The notes under the pieces: model-generated
The model's input: the letters and a program-made list of their open reading frames with translations, nothing else
Databases searched by the model: none
Told to the model about the DNA's origin: nothing
Source: Conexibacter arvalis
Lineage (GTDB): Bacteria; Actinomycetota; Thermoleophilia; Solirubrobacterales; Solirubrobacteraceae
Reading direction: 5' to 3'
DNA length: 64,000 nt
Assembly (NCBI RefSeq): GCF_014199525.1
Contig: NZ_JACHNU010000002.1
Coordinates: forward strand, 416,147-480,146
Position numbers and translations under genes: made by a program
Shown: positions 42,622-50,629 of the stretch, in pieces
How the letters are laid out: the number at the start of each line of letters is the position of its first letter
Numbering within the stretch: position 1 is the first letter of the stretch

Positions 42622-45046
42622 GGTCGTCGTCGGGCGGCGGCTGAAGCGCCGCGACCGCCGCCTCCATCGCCTCCAGCTCCGAGTCGGGGATCGCCGCCGC
42701 GGAGACGGGAGCGGCGGCGGCCATGCCGGCGCCGGCCGCCAGCAGATCCTCCAGCGGCGCCGGTCTGCCGATGTGGAAGCCCTGGCCGTCGTCGACGCCG
42801 AGCTGGCGCAGCAGGTCCATCGTCTCCTCGTCGCCGACGAACTCCGCGACAGTCCTCTTCCCCAGCCCTCTCGCGATCTCGACGATCGCCCGCACCACCA
42901 GCTGGTCCTGGTGGCTGGTCGTCAGGTGGCGGATGAAGTCGCCGTCGATCTTGAGGTAGTCGAACGGCAGCCGCTTGAGGTAGTAGAAGGAGCCGAAGCC
43001 GGCGCCGAAGTCGTCGAGCGCCAGCTCGTAGCCGAGCTCGGCGAGCGTCGCCGCGAAGGCGCGCGCACAGTCGAGGTTGACGATCGCGGCCGTCTCGGTC
43101 ACCTCGAAGACGAGGCTGCCGGGCGGCGGCGCCATCGCCGCCAGGTCGTGCTCGATCAGCTCCAGCAGCGCGGGGTCGGAGACGGACGCGCCCGACAGGT
43201 TGACCGCCAGCCGCAGCGTGCGGCCGGCCGCCTTCTGCTCGGTGATCGTCTTGATCGCGCGGCGCGTCACCCAGCGGTCGATCTCGGCGATCAGGCCGGA
43301 GCGCTCGGCGATCGGCAGGAAGGTCGCGGGCGGGATCAGCTCGCCGTCGTCGCCGCGCATCCGCAGCAGCAGCTCGTGCGACTTCGGCTGGCCGGTGACG
43401 AGGTCGACGACCGGCTGCTGGAAGAGCACGAAGCTGTCGCGCTCGAGCGCGTCGCGCATCCGCTGCGACCACGCCATCCGCTCCGTCATCTGCGCCTGGC
43501 GCAGCTCGGTCTTGACGGAGATCGCGTGGCGGTCGCGGCCGGCCTCCTTCGCGTCGTACATCGCGATGTCGGCGCTGACGAGCAGCTCCTCCCCGCTCAG
43601 CGGCGTGCCGGCGTCGAACAGCGCGATCCCGGCGCTCGCGGTCAGGCCGATCGGGTGGCCGCCCTCGACGACGACCGACTGGTCGCGCACGACCAGCAGC
43701 AGCTCGGCGATCACGCGCTCGGCCTCCTCGCGCGAGACGCCGGTCAGCAGCATCGCGAACTCGTCGCCGCCGAGGCGGCCGAGCACGTCGGTCTTGCGCA
43801 GGCGCTTGGCGAGCAGCCGCGCGACGCGCACGATCACCTCGTCGCCGGCGGCATGGCCCATCGTGTCGTTGATGTCCTTGAAGTGGTCGAGGTCGAGCAC
43901 GCAGACGGCGCCGCCCCCGTCGGCGCCGCCGACCCGCTCGTCGAGCTCGCGCTGGAAGGCGCGGCGGTTGTAGAGGCCGGTCAGCGCGTCGTGGTCGGCG
44001 AGGTAGGCGAGCTGGCCCTCGAAGCGCTTGCGGTCGGAGATGTCCTCCAGCTGCTTGATGCAGTACCGCGGCGTGCCCTCGGCGTCGCGCACGAGCGAGA
44101 CGCTGAGGCTGACCCAGGCGCTGCGGCCGGTCGCGTGGACGATCCGGCGCTCCAGCCGGTAGGAGCGGATCTCGCCCCGCATCAGGCGGTCGACGTGCTC
44201 CTGCTCGGCGTCCGCGGCGTCGGAGTGGCCGAGCAGGTCGACGTTGGCGGCGAGCAGCTCGGCCGCCGTGTAGCCGGTGATCTCGCAGAGCGCGTCGTTG
44301 ACGCGCAGGAAGCGGCCGTCGAGGTCGGCGAGCGCGATCCCGATCGGCGCGCCCTCGAAGGCGAGCCGGAAGCGCTCCTCGGCCTCCGCGAGCGCCTCGG
44401 CGGCGCGTCGTCTGGAGCTGACGTCCTCGACCTGGGCGATGAAGTGGAGCGGCTCGCCGTTGCCGTCGCGCACGAGCGAGGCGCGCAGCTGGCACCAGAT
44501 CTCGCGTCCGTCGGCGCGGCGCAGTCGCGGCTCGGCGTGGTGGGTCTCCTTCGTCCCGGCCATCAGCGCGCGGAAGGCGGCGAGCGACTCGGGCCGGTCG
44601 GCCGGCGAGACGTGCTCGAGCACGCCGGTCCCGATCAGCTGCGACCGCTCGACGCCGACCATCTCGCAGAGCGCCCGGTTGACCTCCGTGTAGCGGCCGT
44701 CGACGTTGAACAGCGCGATCCCGATCGGGGCGCCCTCGAAGGCGGTGCGGAACTGCTCCTGGGCCTCGGCGAGGGCGTACTGACCGGCGCGGAGGTGGCG
44801 CACCAGCCCGCGCACGGCGAAGCCGATCACCGCCGCCAGGGCGACGAGCGCGATCGCCCACGCCCACGCCGCCGAGCTGTCGCGCAGCAGCGACAGCGGC
44901 ACGAGCGCGAGCGCCAGCACCGCGCCGACCAGGAACGGCGCGGCTTCGCGTGCGAGCGCGCCGGCGCGCGCGTGCCCTGACTGGGACCTCATTCCCCGAA
45001 CATCGGCCGCGATCGTCAGCTTTTGACCGCTTCCCGCGTCCGACAT
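42596..45046 (-). CDS. Membrane PAS-PAS-GGDEF-EAL cyclic-di-GMP signalling protein
   Basis: 816 aa from the ATG at 45046 (an ATG at 44992 is also possible). Two membrane helices (FLVGAVLALALVPLSLL, WAIALVALAAVIGFAVRGL), two PAS domains that share the phrase FEGAPIGIAL, a GGDEF domain with LGRLGGDEFAMLL where the site reads GGDEF and so may be an active cyclase, and an EAL domain beginning HELLLRMRGDD with the ELLLR form in place of EAL, plus LALDDFGAGFGSF. It may make or break c-di-GMP in response to a signal sensed by PAS. It is divergent from the dehydrogenase at 45171. Confidence 0.92.
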   Translation of the reverse strand: MSDAGSGQKLTIAADVRGMRSQSGHARAGALAREAAPFLVGAVLALALVPLSLLRDSSAAWAWAIALVALAAVIGFAVRGLVRHLRAGQYALAEAQEQFRTAFEGAPIGIALFNVDGRYTEVNRALCEMVGVERSQLIGTGVLEHVSPADRPESLAAFRALMAGTKETHHAEPRLRRADGREIWCQLRASLVRDGNGEPLHFIAQVEDVSSRRRAAEALAEAEERFRLAFEGAPIGIALADLDGRFLRVNDALCEITGYTAAELLAANVDLLGHSDAADAEQEHVDRLMRGEIRSYRLERRIVHATGRSAWVSLSVSLVRDAEGTPRYCIKQLEDISDRKRFEGQLAYLADHDALTGLYNRRAFQRELDERVGGADGGGAVCVLDLDHFKDINDTMGHAAGDEVIVRVARLLAKRLRKTDVLGRLGGDEFAMLLTGVSREEAERVIAELLLVVRDQSVVVEGGHPIGLTASAGIALFDAGTPLSGEELLVSADIAMYDAKEAGRDRHAISVKTELRQAQMTERMAWSQRMRDALERDSFVLFQQPVVDLVTGQPKSHELLLRMRGDDGELIPPATFLPIAERSGLIAEIDRWVTRRAIKTITEQKAAGRTLRLAVNLSGASVSDPALLELIEHDLAAMAPPPGSLVFEVTETAAIVNLDCARAFAATLAELGYELALDDFGAGFGSFYYLKRLPFDYLKIDGDFIRHLTTSHQDQLVVRAIVEIARGLGKRTVAEFVGDEETMDLLRQLGVDDGQGFHIGRPAPLEDLLAAGAGMAAAAPVSAAAIPDSELEAMEAAVAALQPPPDDDLSAPALPA

Positions 45047-45170
45047 GAGCGTCTGCGCGCCCGAACGTGACCGTTCGCTGAGATGTCCGCATCGCGGAAC
45101 CGGCGCTCCGAAGCGTGCGAGACCCCTACTGTACGCGCGGTTCGTACGAGTCGATCGAAGGAGCAAACGC

Positions 45171-45971
45171 GTGGAGGAACGGCTGGGCATCGCAGGATCC
45201 GGTGCGATCGCGTGCGGGTTGGCGGCGACAGCGGCGCAGCACGGCGAGGTACTCCTGTGGGCGCGCTCCGACAGCTCCGCCGATCGCGCTCGCGGCATGG
45301 TCTCGAAGTGGTGCGGGAAGCTGAGCGAGGAGCCGATCGCCGACCGCGTGACGATCGTCCGCTCGCTCGACGAGCTGGGCGGCGCGACCTACCTCGTCGA
45401 GGCGGTCGCCGAGGACCACGCGACGAAGGCGAGCGTCCTCGGCGAGCTCGGCCGCCATTCCAACGGCGAGGCGGTGCTGGCGACGACCACCTCGTCGCTG
45501 TCGGTCACGAGACTGGCGCAGGAGACGGGGAAGCCCGACCGCTTCGTCGGCCTGCATGTCTTCAACCCGGTGCCGAAGATGGACCTGATCGAGCTGGTCT
45601 ACGCCCCCGAGGCGAACGGCGACGTGCGCGAGCGCTCGCGCGCACTCTGCGCGAAGCTCGGCAAGACGGCGGTGGAGGTGCCCGACATCGCCGGCTTCGT
45701 CGTCAACCGGCTGCTCTTCCCGTACCTCTTCAGCGCCGTCGACCTGATCGAGGAGACGGGCCTGGAGCCGGAGGCCGTCGACACCTGCATGAAGCTCGGC
45801 GCCGGCCACCCGATGGGACCGCTGGCGCTGCTGGACTACGTCGGCCTCGACGTCTCGAAGGCGATCGGCGAGGCGATCGGAACGCCGGTTCCAGCACGCG
45901 TGGAGCAGCTCGTCGCCGACGGGCACCTCGGCAAGAAGAGCGGCCGCGGCTTCTACGACTACAGCGGCTGA
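45171..45971 (+). CDS. 3-hydroxyacyl-CoA dehydrogenase (3-hydroxybutyryl-CoA type)
   Basis: 266 aa from the GTG at 45171, with GAAGGAG 6 nt upstream. NAD-binding LGIAGSGAIACGLAATAA, then VEAVAEDHATKASVLGEL, GLHVFNPVPKMDLIELV (catalytic His), DIAGFVVNRLLFPYLF and CMKLGAGHPMGPLALLDYVG: the family signature. It oxidises 3-hydroxyacyl-CoA or reduces acetoacetyl-CoA. The P-loop-like N-terminus reads GSGAIA instead of the usual GAGxMG, which is a mild departure. Confidence 0.9.
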   Translation: MEERLGIAGSGAIACGLAATAAQHGEVLLWARSDSSADRARGMVSKWCGKLSEEPIADRVTIVRSLDELGGATYLVEAVAEDHATKASVLGELGRHSNGEAVLATTTSSLSVTRLAQETGKPDRFVGLHVFNPVPKMDLIELVYAPEANGDVRERSRALCAKLGKTAVEVPDIAGFVVNRLLFPYLFSAVDLIEETGLEPEAVDTCMKLGAGHPMGPLALLDYVGLDVSKAIGEAIGTPVPARVEQLVADGHLGKKSGRGFYDYSG

Positions 45972-46119
45972 GCGACACCTCGAAGTGCCGTCGCGACGGG
46001 TTCCCGAAACCTCCGGTCGGATGAGATTCTTCTCAGTCCCAGCTTAAGGCCGCTTCAGGTGCCCGCCACATACTCCCGGGTGCGACGTACCTCACAGCAG
46101 CACCTCCTCCCAGAAGCAC

Positions 46120-46155
46120 GAAGCCGGCCCGCTCAGCGGGCCGGCTTCGCTTTTG
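46120..46155 (+). terminator. Rho-independent terminator
   Basis: Perfect 13-bp stem GAAGCCGGCCCGC/GCGGGCCGGCTTC with loop TCA, followed by GCTTTTG. It is about 150 nt past the dehydrogenase stop, so it may end either that mRNA or a small RNA started at about 46082. The whole 320-bp gap 45972-46291 lies between convergent genes; apart from this hairpin and a CU-rich stretch (CACCTCCTCCCAG at 46101-46113) I see no gene. Confidence 0.85.
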
Positions 46156-46291
46156 CGTGAAGCGGACCCACCGAGCCCACCACGCTCCTCCTCCACCCAA
46201 CCGCCGGCTCCTCTCAGGCCGTGATGCGGTTGTGTCATATGGAACTTAGCGGTTTTGGAGCTTTCGTGCAGGCTCGTCAGCTTTTGCGGGC

Positions 46292-46573
46292 TCAGGCGGC
46301 AAGCTCGTCGAGCCGCCTCGCCAGCGCGAAGTCGGCCTCGGTGAGCCCGCCCTCGCTGTGCGTGGAGAGCGTCAGGCGGACCTTGTTCCACCCGTGGACG
46401 AGGATGTCCGGGTGGTGGTTGGCCGCCTCGGCGACCTCCGCGACGCGGTCGACGAATGCGATCGCGAGCGCGAAGTCGGGGAAGCGGAGGTCGCGCTCGA
46501 TCGCCTCCCCCTCTTGCCGCCATTCGCTGCCCTCGAGCCGGGTCGCGACCTCGTCGTCGGTCAGGCGTGCCAT
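46292..46573 (-). CDS. 4a-hydroxytetrahydrobiopterin dehydratase (pterin-4a-carbinolamine dehydratase)
   Basis: 93 aa, the family's normal size. The active-site histidines are in EAANHHPDILVHGWNKVRLT, followed by LSTHSEGGLTEADFALAR. The enzyme dehydrates 4a-hydroxy-pterin, recycling the cofactor of aromatic hydroxylases, or serves in molybdopterin-like metabolism in bacteria without them. No phenylalanine hydroxylase is nearby. Its ATG is only 12 bp from the ATG of the divergent gene at 46586. Confidence 0.92.
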   Translation of the reverse strand: MARLTDDEVATRLEGSEWRQEGEAIERDLRFPDFALAIAFVDRVAEVAEAANHHPDILVHGWNKVRLTLSTHSEGGLTEADFALARRLDELAA

Positions 46574-46578
46574 ATGGT
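46573..46578 (+). promoter_or_regulatory. -10-like box of a probable leaderless promoter overlapping the divergent start codon
   Basis: TATGGT ends 7 nt before the ATG at 46586 and overlaps the first base of the divergent dehydratase gene (ATG at 46573). The CCATATGG palindrome here joins both starts. Confidence 0.5.
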
Positions 46579-46585
46579 GTCTCCC

Positions 46586-47476
46586 ATGCGGATCGTGAGC
46601 CTCGTCCCGTCCTCCACCGAGATGCTGTTCGCGCTCGGCCTCGGTCCCGAGGTTATCGCCGTGACCCACGAATGCGACCATCCCGAGGAGGCGCGCGCCC
46701 TGCCGAAGGTGACGCGCGACGCGCTGCCCGACGACCTCACGGCCGGGCAGGTCGACGCGGCCGTCCGCGCCCGCGCCGAGCAGGGGGAGGCGATCTACGA
46801 GCTCGACGTCGAGGCGCTGAGACGGCTGCAGCCCGATCTGATCGTGACGCAGGCGCTCTGCGCCGTCTGCGCCGTCTCCTACGAGGACGTCCGCGCGATC
46901 GCCGAGCGGCTCGACAGCAGACCGAAGGTGATCGCGCTCGACCCGCGCACGCTCGGGGAGGTGCTCGGCGACGTGCGCACGCTCGCCGAGGCGACCGGCA
47001 GAAGAGATGCCGGCGTCGACCTGATCGCCGACGCCGCCGCGCGGATCGACCGCGTCCGGCTGGCGGTCCGCGACCGTCCGCCGCTGAAGGTCGCCGCGCT
47101 CGAGTGGCTCGACCCCGTCTACGTCGCCGGCCACTGGACGCCGCAGCTGATCGAGTACGCCGGCGGCGTCGACGTGCTCGGCCTCGCCGGCGAGCACTCG
47201 GAGCGCCGCAGCTGGGAGGAGGTCGCCGCCGCCGAGCCCGACGTCGTCGTCGTGATGCCGTGCGGCTACGACGCGCAGCGCGCACGCGCGGAGGCGCTCG
47301 CGTTCGGCGAGCAGCTGTCCGCGATCGGCGCCGGCCAGGTCGTCGCCGTCGACGCCGCGGCCTACTTCTCGCGCCCCGGCCCGCGCCTGGTCGACGGGCT
47401 CGAGCTGATGGCCAGCATCCTCCACCCCGAGGCCGTCCCGGACGCGCCGTCGGAGCCGTTGACGGTCGAGTTGTAG
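46586..47476 (+). CDS. Corrinoid-type periplasmic-binding-fold protein (BtuF-like), no signal peptide
   Basis: 296 aa. MRIVSLVPSSTEMLFALGLG and VIAVTHECDHP at the N-terminus, EVLGDVRTLAEATGR in the middle and WEEVAAAEPDVVVVMPCGYD are the class III binding-protein fold of cobalamin/iron carriers. There is no signal peptide or lipobox, so it should be cytosolic, which is common for 'cobalamin-binding' relatives of unclear role. No ABC transporter is nearby. The start is fixed by a leaderless box (46573-46578). Confidence 0.85.
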   Translation: MRIVSLVPSSTEMLFALGLGPEVIAVTHECDHPEEARALPKVTRDALPDDLTAGQVDAAVRARAEQGEAIYELDVEALRRLQPDLIVTQALCAVCAVSYEDVRAIAERLDSRPKVIALDPRTLGEVLGDVRTLAEATGRRDAGVDLIADAAARIDRVRLAVRDRPPLKVAALEWLDPVYVAGHWTPQLIEYAGGVDVLGLAGEHSERRSWEEVAAAEPDVVVVMPCGYDAQRARAEALAFGEQLSAIGAGQVVAVDAAAYFSRPGPRLVDGLELMASILHPEAVPDAPSEPLTVEL

Positions 47477-47587
47477 GGTGCCGGACGGGCCGCCGCGCCG
47501 GCGCCCCCTCCCACCGCATCGCCCGGCCCGAACCGCCCGATCCCGGCGCGCCGACGGTTCAAACTGGACTCTTGGAACGCGCCTGTT

Positions 47588-47593
47588 TATGGT
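47588..47593 (+). promoter_or_regulatory. -10-like box of a probable leaderless promoter
   Basis: TATGGT, 6 nt before the ATG at 47600, with no Shine-Dalgarno. A TTCAAACTGGAC element upstream (47558-47569) has a near-copy, TTCAAACGGACC, ahead of the paralog at 48508. Confidence 0.5.
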
Positions 47594-47599
47594 AGCTCG

Positions 47600-48352
47600 A
47601 TGCTCCCCAACAAACGTTCAGGCCGCGTCCTCGCAGCCGCCGCGCTCGCGGCCGCGCTGCTCGCCGCCGCCCCTGCCGCCCAGGCGCAGAACAGAACCTC
47701 GCTCAGAGGCGCGATCAACCCCAACAAGGGCAAGATCGGCACGCCGATGGACCTCAAGATCGCCTTCACGATCGACCCGCCGGCGGGCACGGTGCCCGGC
47801 ACGCTCAGCGAGCTCACCCTGCAGTTCCCGCCGAACGCGAAGGTCAACGCGAACCTCTTCCCGGTCTGCAGCGCCGCGACGATCAACGCGGCCAAGAGCT
47901 TCCGCAACTGCCCCAAGGGCTCCCAGATCGGCGGAGGCAGAGGACACGCGGACGTTACCGCCGTGCCGGTCTACAACGCGGACTTCGACGTGACGCTGTT
48001 CAACGGCAGCAGATCGGGCAAGAAGATCACCGTCCACGTCTACGCGATACGGCCGGTGCCGATCTACGAGGCCTTCGAGGCGACGCTGACGAGAACGCGC
48101 GGCAGATACGGCTACCGCTTCGTCGCGAAGCTGCCCTACTCGCTCCAGGAGATCTCGCCCGGCTGGTTCGCGCAGGTGCGCGACTTCAACAGCACGATCA
48201 GAGCGAGACGCAAGATCAGAGGCAAGACGCGCGGCTTCATCGAGTCCTCGACGCTCTGCCCGAGAAGCCTCTCGGTCCCGCTCGCCGGCTCGTTCAAGTT
48301 CCTCGACGGCACGTCGAGCTCGTCGCAGACGACGATCAGATGCCGCCGCTGA
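47600..48352 (+). CDS. Secreted basic protein of unknown family, paralog A
   Basis: 250 aa. Signal peptide (LAAAALAAALLAAAPAAQA, cleavage after AQA). The mature part is basic, beta-rich and free of known domains. It shares with paralog B (48508-49251) GxINPNKGKxGTP, FPPNAKVNANLFPVC (paralog: LPPNAVQNAKFFPVC), INAAKSFRNCPK, SQIG, TLFNGSRSGKKITVHV, RPVPIYEAF, RTRGRYGYRF, SLQEISPGWFAQVR and RGKTRG. Two conserved cysteines near FPVC and FRNCPK and two near the end suggest disulfides. About half of its arginines (11 of 22 by eye) are AGA. The function is unknown; surface location is inferred. Confidence 0.8.
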   Translation: MLPNKRSGRVLAAAALAAALLAAAPAAQAQNRTSLRGAINPNKGKIGTPMDLKIAFTIDPPAGTVPGTLSELTLQFPPNAKVNANLFPVCSAATINAAKSFRNCPKGSQIGGGRGHADVTAVPVYNADFDVTLFNGSRSGKKITVHVYAIRPVPIYEAFEATLTRTRGRYGYRFVAKLPYSLQEISPGWFAQVRDFNSTIRARRKIRGKTRGFIESSTLCPRSLSVPLAGSFKFLDGTSSSSQTTIRCRR

Positions 48353-48372
48353 GCATCACCCGCTGACCGGCA

Positions 48373-48396
48373 GCGCGGGCGCCCCAGCGCCCGCGC
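48373..48396 (+). terminator. Terminator-like hairpin
   Basis: GCGCGGGCGC/GCGCCCGCGC, 10 bp with a 4-nt loop (CCCA), 20 nt after the stop of paralog A. It separates the two paralogs into distinct transcription units. Confidence 0.65.
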
Positions 48397-48495
48397 AACG
48401 CCTCAGGATCACCCAAGTTTCGGTCTTCAAACGGACCGTGTCGCGAAGCCGACCGACGGTCTGGTTGCCCGTGGACGAGGTGGTACGCACTCGTT

Positions 48496-48501
48496 TACCA
48501 T
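48496..48501 (+). promoter_or_regulatory. -10-like box of a probable leaderless promoter
   Basis: TACCAT, 6 nt before the ATG at 48508, no Shine-Dalgarno. Same arrangement as for paralog A. Confidence 0.5.
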
Positions 48502-48507
48502 CGGCCG

Positions 48508-49251
48508 ATGTCCCCACAACGAGCAGGTCGCACGCTCGCGGCGGCAGCGGCTACGGCCCTGCTGCTCGCCACCGCCCCCACGGCGCTGGCGGCTGAATCG
48601 AGCATCTCCGGCAAGATCAACCCGAACAAGGGTAAGCCGGGCACTCCCCTCAGACTGACGGTGAACTTCACCACCGAAGGTGACGAGGGTGTCGAGTCGA
48701 GCACGCTGAGACAGGTGATCGTCCAGCTGCCGCCCAACGCCGTCCAGAACGCGAAGTTCTTCCCCGTCTGCAGAGCGGTCACGATCAACGCCGCGAAGAG
48801 CTTCCGCAACTGCCCGAAGAACTCCCAGATCGGCAGGGGTTCGCTGCGGGCGGACGTCCCGATGACCGACGTGTACAACGTCCCGGGCACCGTCACCTTC
48901 TTCAACGGCAGCAGAAAGGGCAACAGAATCACGATCCACGTGAACGCCCTGCGCCCCGTGCCGATCTACGAGGCGTTCGACGCCACCCTGCTGAGAACCC
49001 GCGGCAGATACGGCTACAAGCTGATCGCGAACATCCCGGACTCGCTGCAGGAGATCTCGCCGGGCTGGTTCGCGCAGGTGAGAAGATTCACCAGCACCTT
49101 CAACGCGCGGATCAAGGTGAGAGGCAAGACGCGCGGCTACATAGAGGCGAAGAGATGCCCGAAGGCGCGCAGAGTCCCGATCGCCGGCTCCTTCGCCTTC
49201 CGCCAGGGCTCCTCCACCTCGGCGCTGGGCTGGATCACCTGCCGGCCGTAG
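48508..49251 (+). CDS. Secreted basic protein of unknown family, paralog B
   Basis: 247 aa, tandem paralog of 47600-48352 in the same orientation. Signal peptide (LAAAAATALLLATAPTALA), then the shared motifs listed there. It differs most in the first 40 mature residues and the tail. About half of its arginines (12 of 24 by eye) are AGA. It has its own leaderless-type promoter and a terminator after it, so the copies can be regulated apart. Function unknown. Confidence 0.8.
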   Translation: MSPQRAGRTLAAAAATALLLATAPTALAAESSISGKINPNKGKPGTPLRLTVNFTTEGDEGVESSTLRQVIVQLPPNAVQNAKFFPVCRAVTINAAKSFRNCPKNSQIGRGSLRADVPMTDVYNVPGTVTFFNGSRKGNRITIHVNALRPVPIYEAFDATLLRTRGRYGYKLIANIPDSLQEISPGWFAQVRRFTSTFNARIKVRGKTRGYIEAKRCPKARRVPIAGSFAFRQGSSTSALGWITCRP

Positions 49252-49303
49252 CACCGTGAACGGGTCGCGCCGCCGCGGCGGCGCGGTCCTCCGAAGCGAC
49301 ACC

Positions 49304-49330
49304 GACGCGCCCGCGGAGCGCGGGCGCGTC
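49304..49330. terminator. Bidirectional terminator hairpin
   Basis: Perfect 11-bp stem GACGCGCCCGC/GCGGGCGCGTC, 5-nt loop, followed by GTCGTTT on the plus strand, between paralog B and the convergent rhomboid gene. Confidence 0.75.
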
Positions 49331-49349
49331 GTCGTTTCGGGCGCGCCGC

Positions 49350-50174
49350 TCAGAGGATCGTCGTCGCCGACTCCGCGGCGACGACGGCGCCGATCGCGAC
49401 CGCGACCGCCAGCGCGACGCACGCAGCGAGCGAGGCGGCGCGCGGCAGGCGCATGCGGTCGAGCTGCTGGAACAGGAGCGCGACGACGATGCCGCCGACG
49501 AAGCCGCCAAGGTGGCCGCCGATCGAGATCCCCGGGATCGCGAAGGTGATCGCGAAGTTCAGCACCGCCGTGATCCCGAGCCCCGAGGCCCAGATGTCGA
49601 TGCCGCGGGCGCGCGCCTCGACGATCGCCGCGCCAAGGAGGCCGAACGCGGCGCCGGAGGCGCCGACCGTCAGCGAGGTCGGGTCGAGCAGCATCACGCC
49701 GAGCGAGCCGCACAGCAGCGCGGTGAAGTAGAGCGCGACGAAGCGGGCGCGGCCGATCGCGGGCTCCAGCATCGAGCCCAGGATCCAGATGAAGAACATG
49801 TTGAACGCGATGTGCATGATCCCCGAGTGCAGGAAGCCCGAGGTCACGAGCCGGTACCACTCGCCGTCGGCGACGAAGGGCCCGAACAGCCCGCCGTCGA
49901 CGACCACCGTGCCGTTGCCGCCGCTGCCCATCGTGCTGCCGGTGCCGAGCTCGGCGATGAACGCGATCACGTTGAGCACGATCAGGACGATCGTCGCCGT
50001 CGGCTCGCTCGCCGGGCGCGACGGCCCGCGCACGACGCGGGTGCGCTCGCGCGAGCAGTCGGGGCAGCGCATGCCGACCGGCGTCGGCGTCATGCAGTCG
50101 GTGCAGATCGGGCGGCCGCAGTTGGAGCAGGCGACGCCTGTCTCGCGGCTCGGGTGGCGGTAACAGGTGGCCAT
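49350..50174 (-). CDS. Rhomboid intramembrane serine protease with N-terminal zinc fingers
   Basis: 274 aa. Residues about 5-45 carry paired CxxC motifs (ACSNCGRPICTDCM, RCPDCSRE). Six membrane helices follow, with the catalytic serine in TVGASGAAFGLLGA, the histidine in SIGGHLGGFVGG and the loop-1 segment LHSGIMHIAFNMFFIWILG. Rhomboids cut membrane proteins inside the bilayer. Substrate unknown. Zinc-finger rhomboids of this type are common in actinobacteria. Confidence 0.93.
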   Translation of the reverse strand: MATCYRHPSRETGVACSNCGRPICTDCMTPTPVGMRCPDCSRERTRVVRGPSRPASEPTATIVLIVLNVIAFIAELGTGSTMGSGGNGTVVVDGGLFGPFVADGEWYRLVTSGFLHSGIMHIAFNMFFIWILGSMLEPAIGRARFVALYFTALLCGSLGVMLLDPTSLTVGASGAAFGLLGAAIVEARARGIDIWASGLGITAVLNFAITFAIPGISIGGHLGGFVGGIVVALLFQQLDRMRLPRAASLAACVALAVAVAIGAVVAAESATTIL

Positions 50175-50281
50175 TTCCGGGCGGAAACTAGCAGCCGGAC
50201 CTTCACGGCAGATCAGCAGTGACGGCGGACATGCGGACGGGCCGGCGGCCGAGGCGCCGGCCGCGTGCGGCGACGGCGCGT

Positions 50282-50629
50282 TCAGTCCCGCTGCGGGAGC
50301 AGCTTGCGCGCCTCGTCGGCGACGTCGCGCACGGTCCGCTCGGCGAGGTCGAGCAGGTCGACCGACTGCGACCTGCGGCGCTTGTGACGGCTGCGGACGC
50401 GCATCGCGACGAGCGCCGTGCCGGCTCCGGCGCCGACGACCGCGGCGACCGCCGGCCGGACCCAGTTGCGCGGGTCGCGCATCGCCGACAGCTCCCACGC
50501 CTCCAGCTCGTCCGCGGCCAGCTCGGTCAGGCTGACGAGCGTCCCCTCCAGCCGGCGCGCGAGGTCCTGCGGCGGGTCGACCGGCCTCAGGGCCGCCTTC
50601 AGGCGCTCCTCGAACTCGCTCGTGCTCAC
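50282..50629 (-). CDS. Small membrane protein in sigma-factor operon, function unknown
   Basis: 115 aa, GTG start overlapping the sigma-factor stop by 4 nt. A soluble helical N-terminus (STSEFEERLKAALRPVDPPQ), one hydrophobic helix (VRPAVAAVVGAGAGTALVAM) and a basic stretch (RSRHKRRR). It has neither the ZAS zinc motif of typical anti-sigma factors nor a known domain. By position it may act as an anti-sigma or regulator of the sigma factor upstream, but nothing in the sequence proves this. Confidence 0.7.
   Translation of the reverse strand: MSTSEFEERLKAALRPVDPPQDLARRLEGTLVSLTELAADELEAWELSAMRDPRNWVRPAVAAVVGAGAGTALVAMRVRSRHKRRRSQSVDLLDLAERTVRDVADEARKLLPQRD

Noticed and set aside
46082-46155. 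6C-type actinobacterial sRNA
   Set aside because: Lacks the two C-rich hairpin loops of 6C RNA; kept only as an unnamed candidate.
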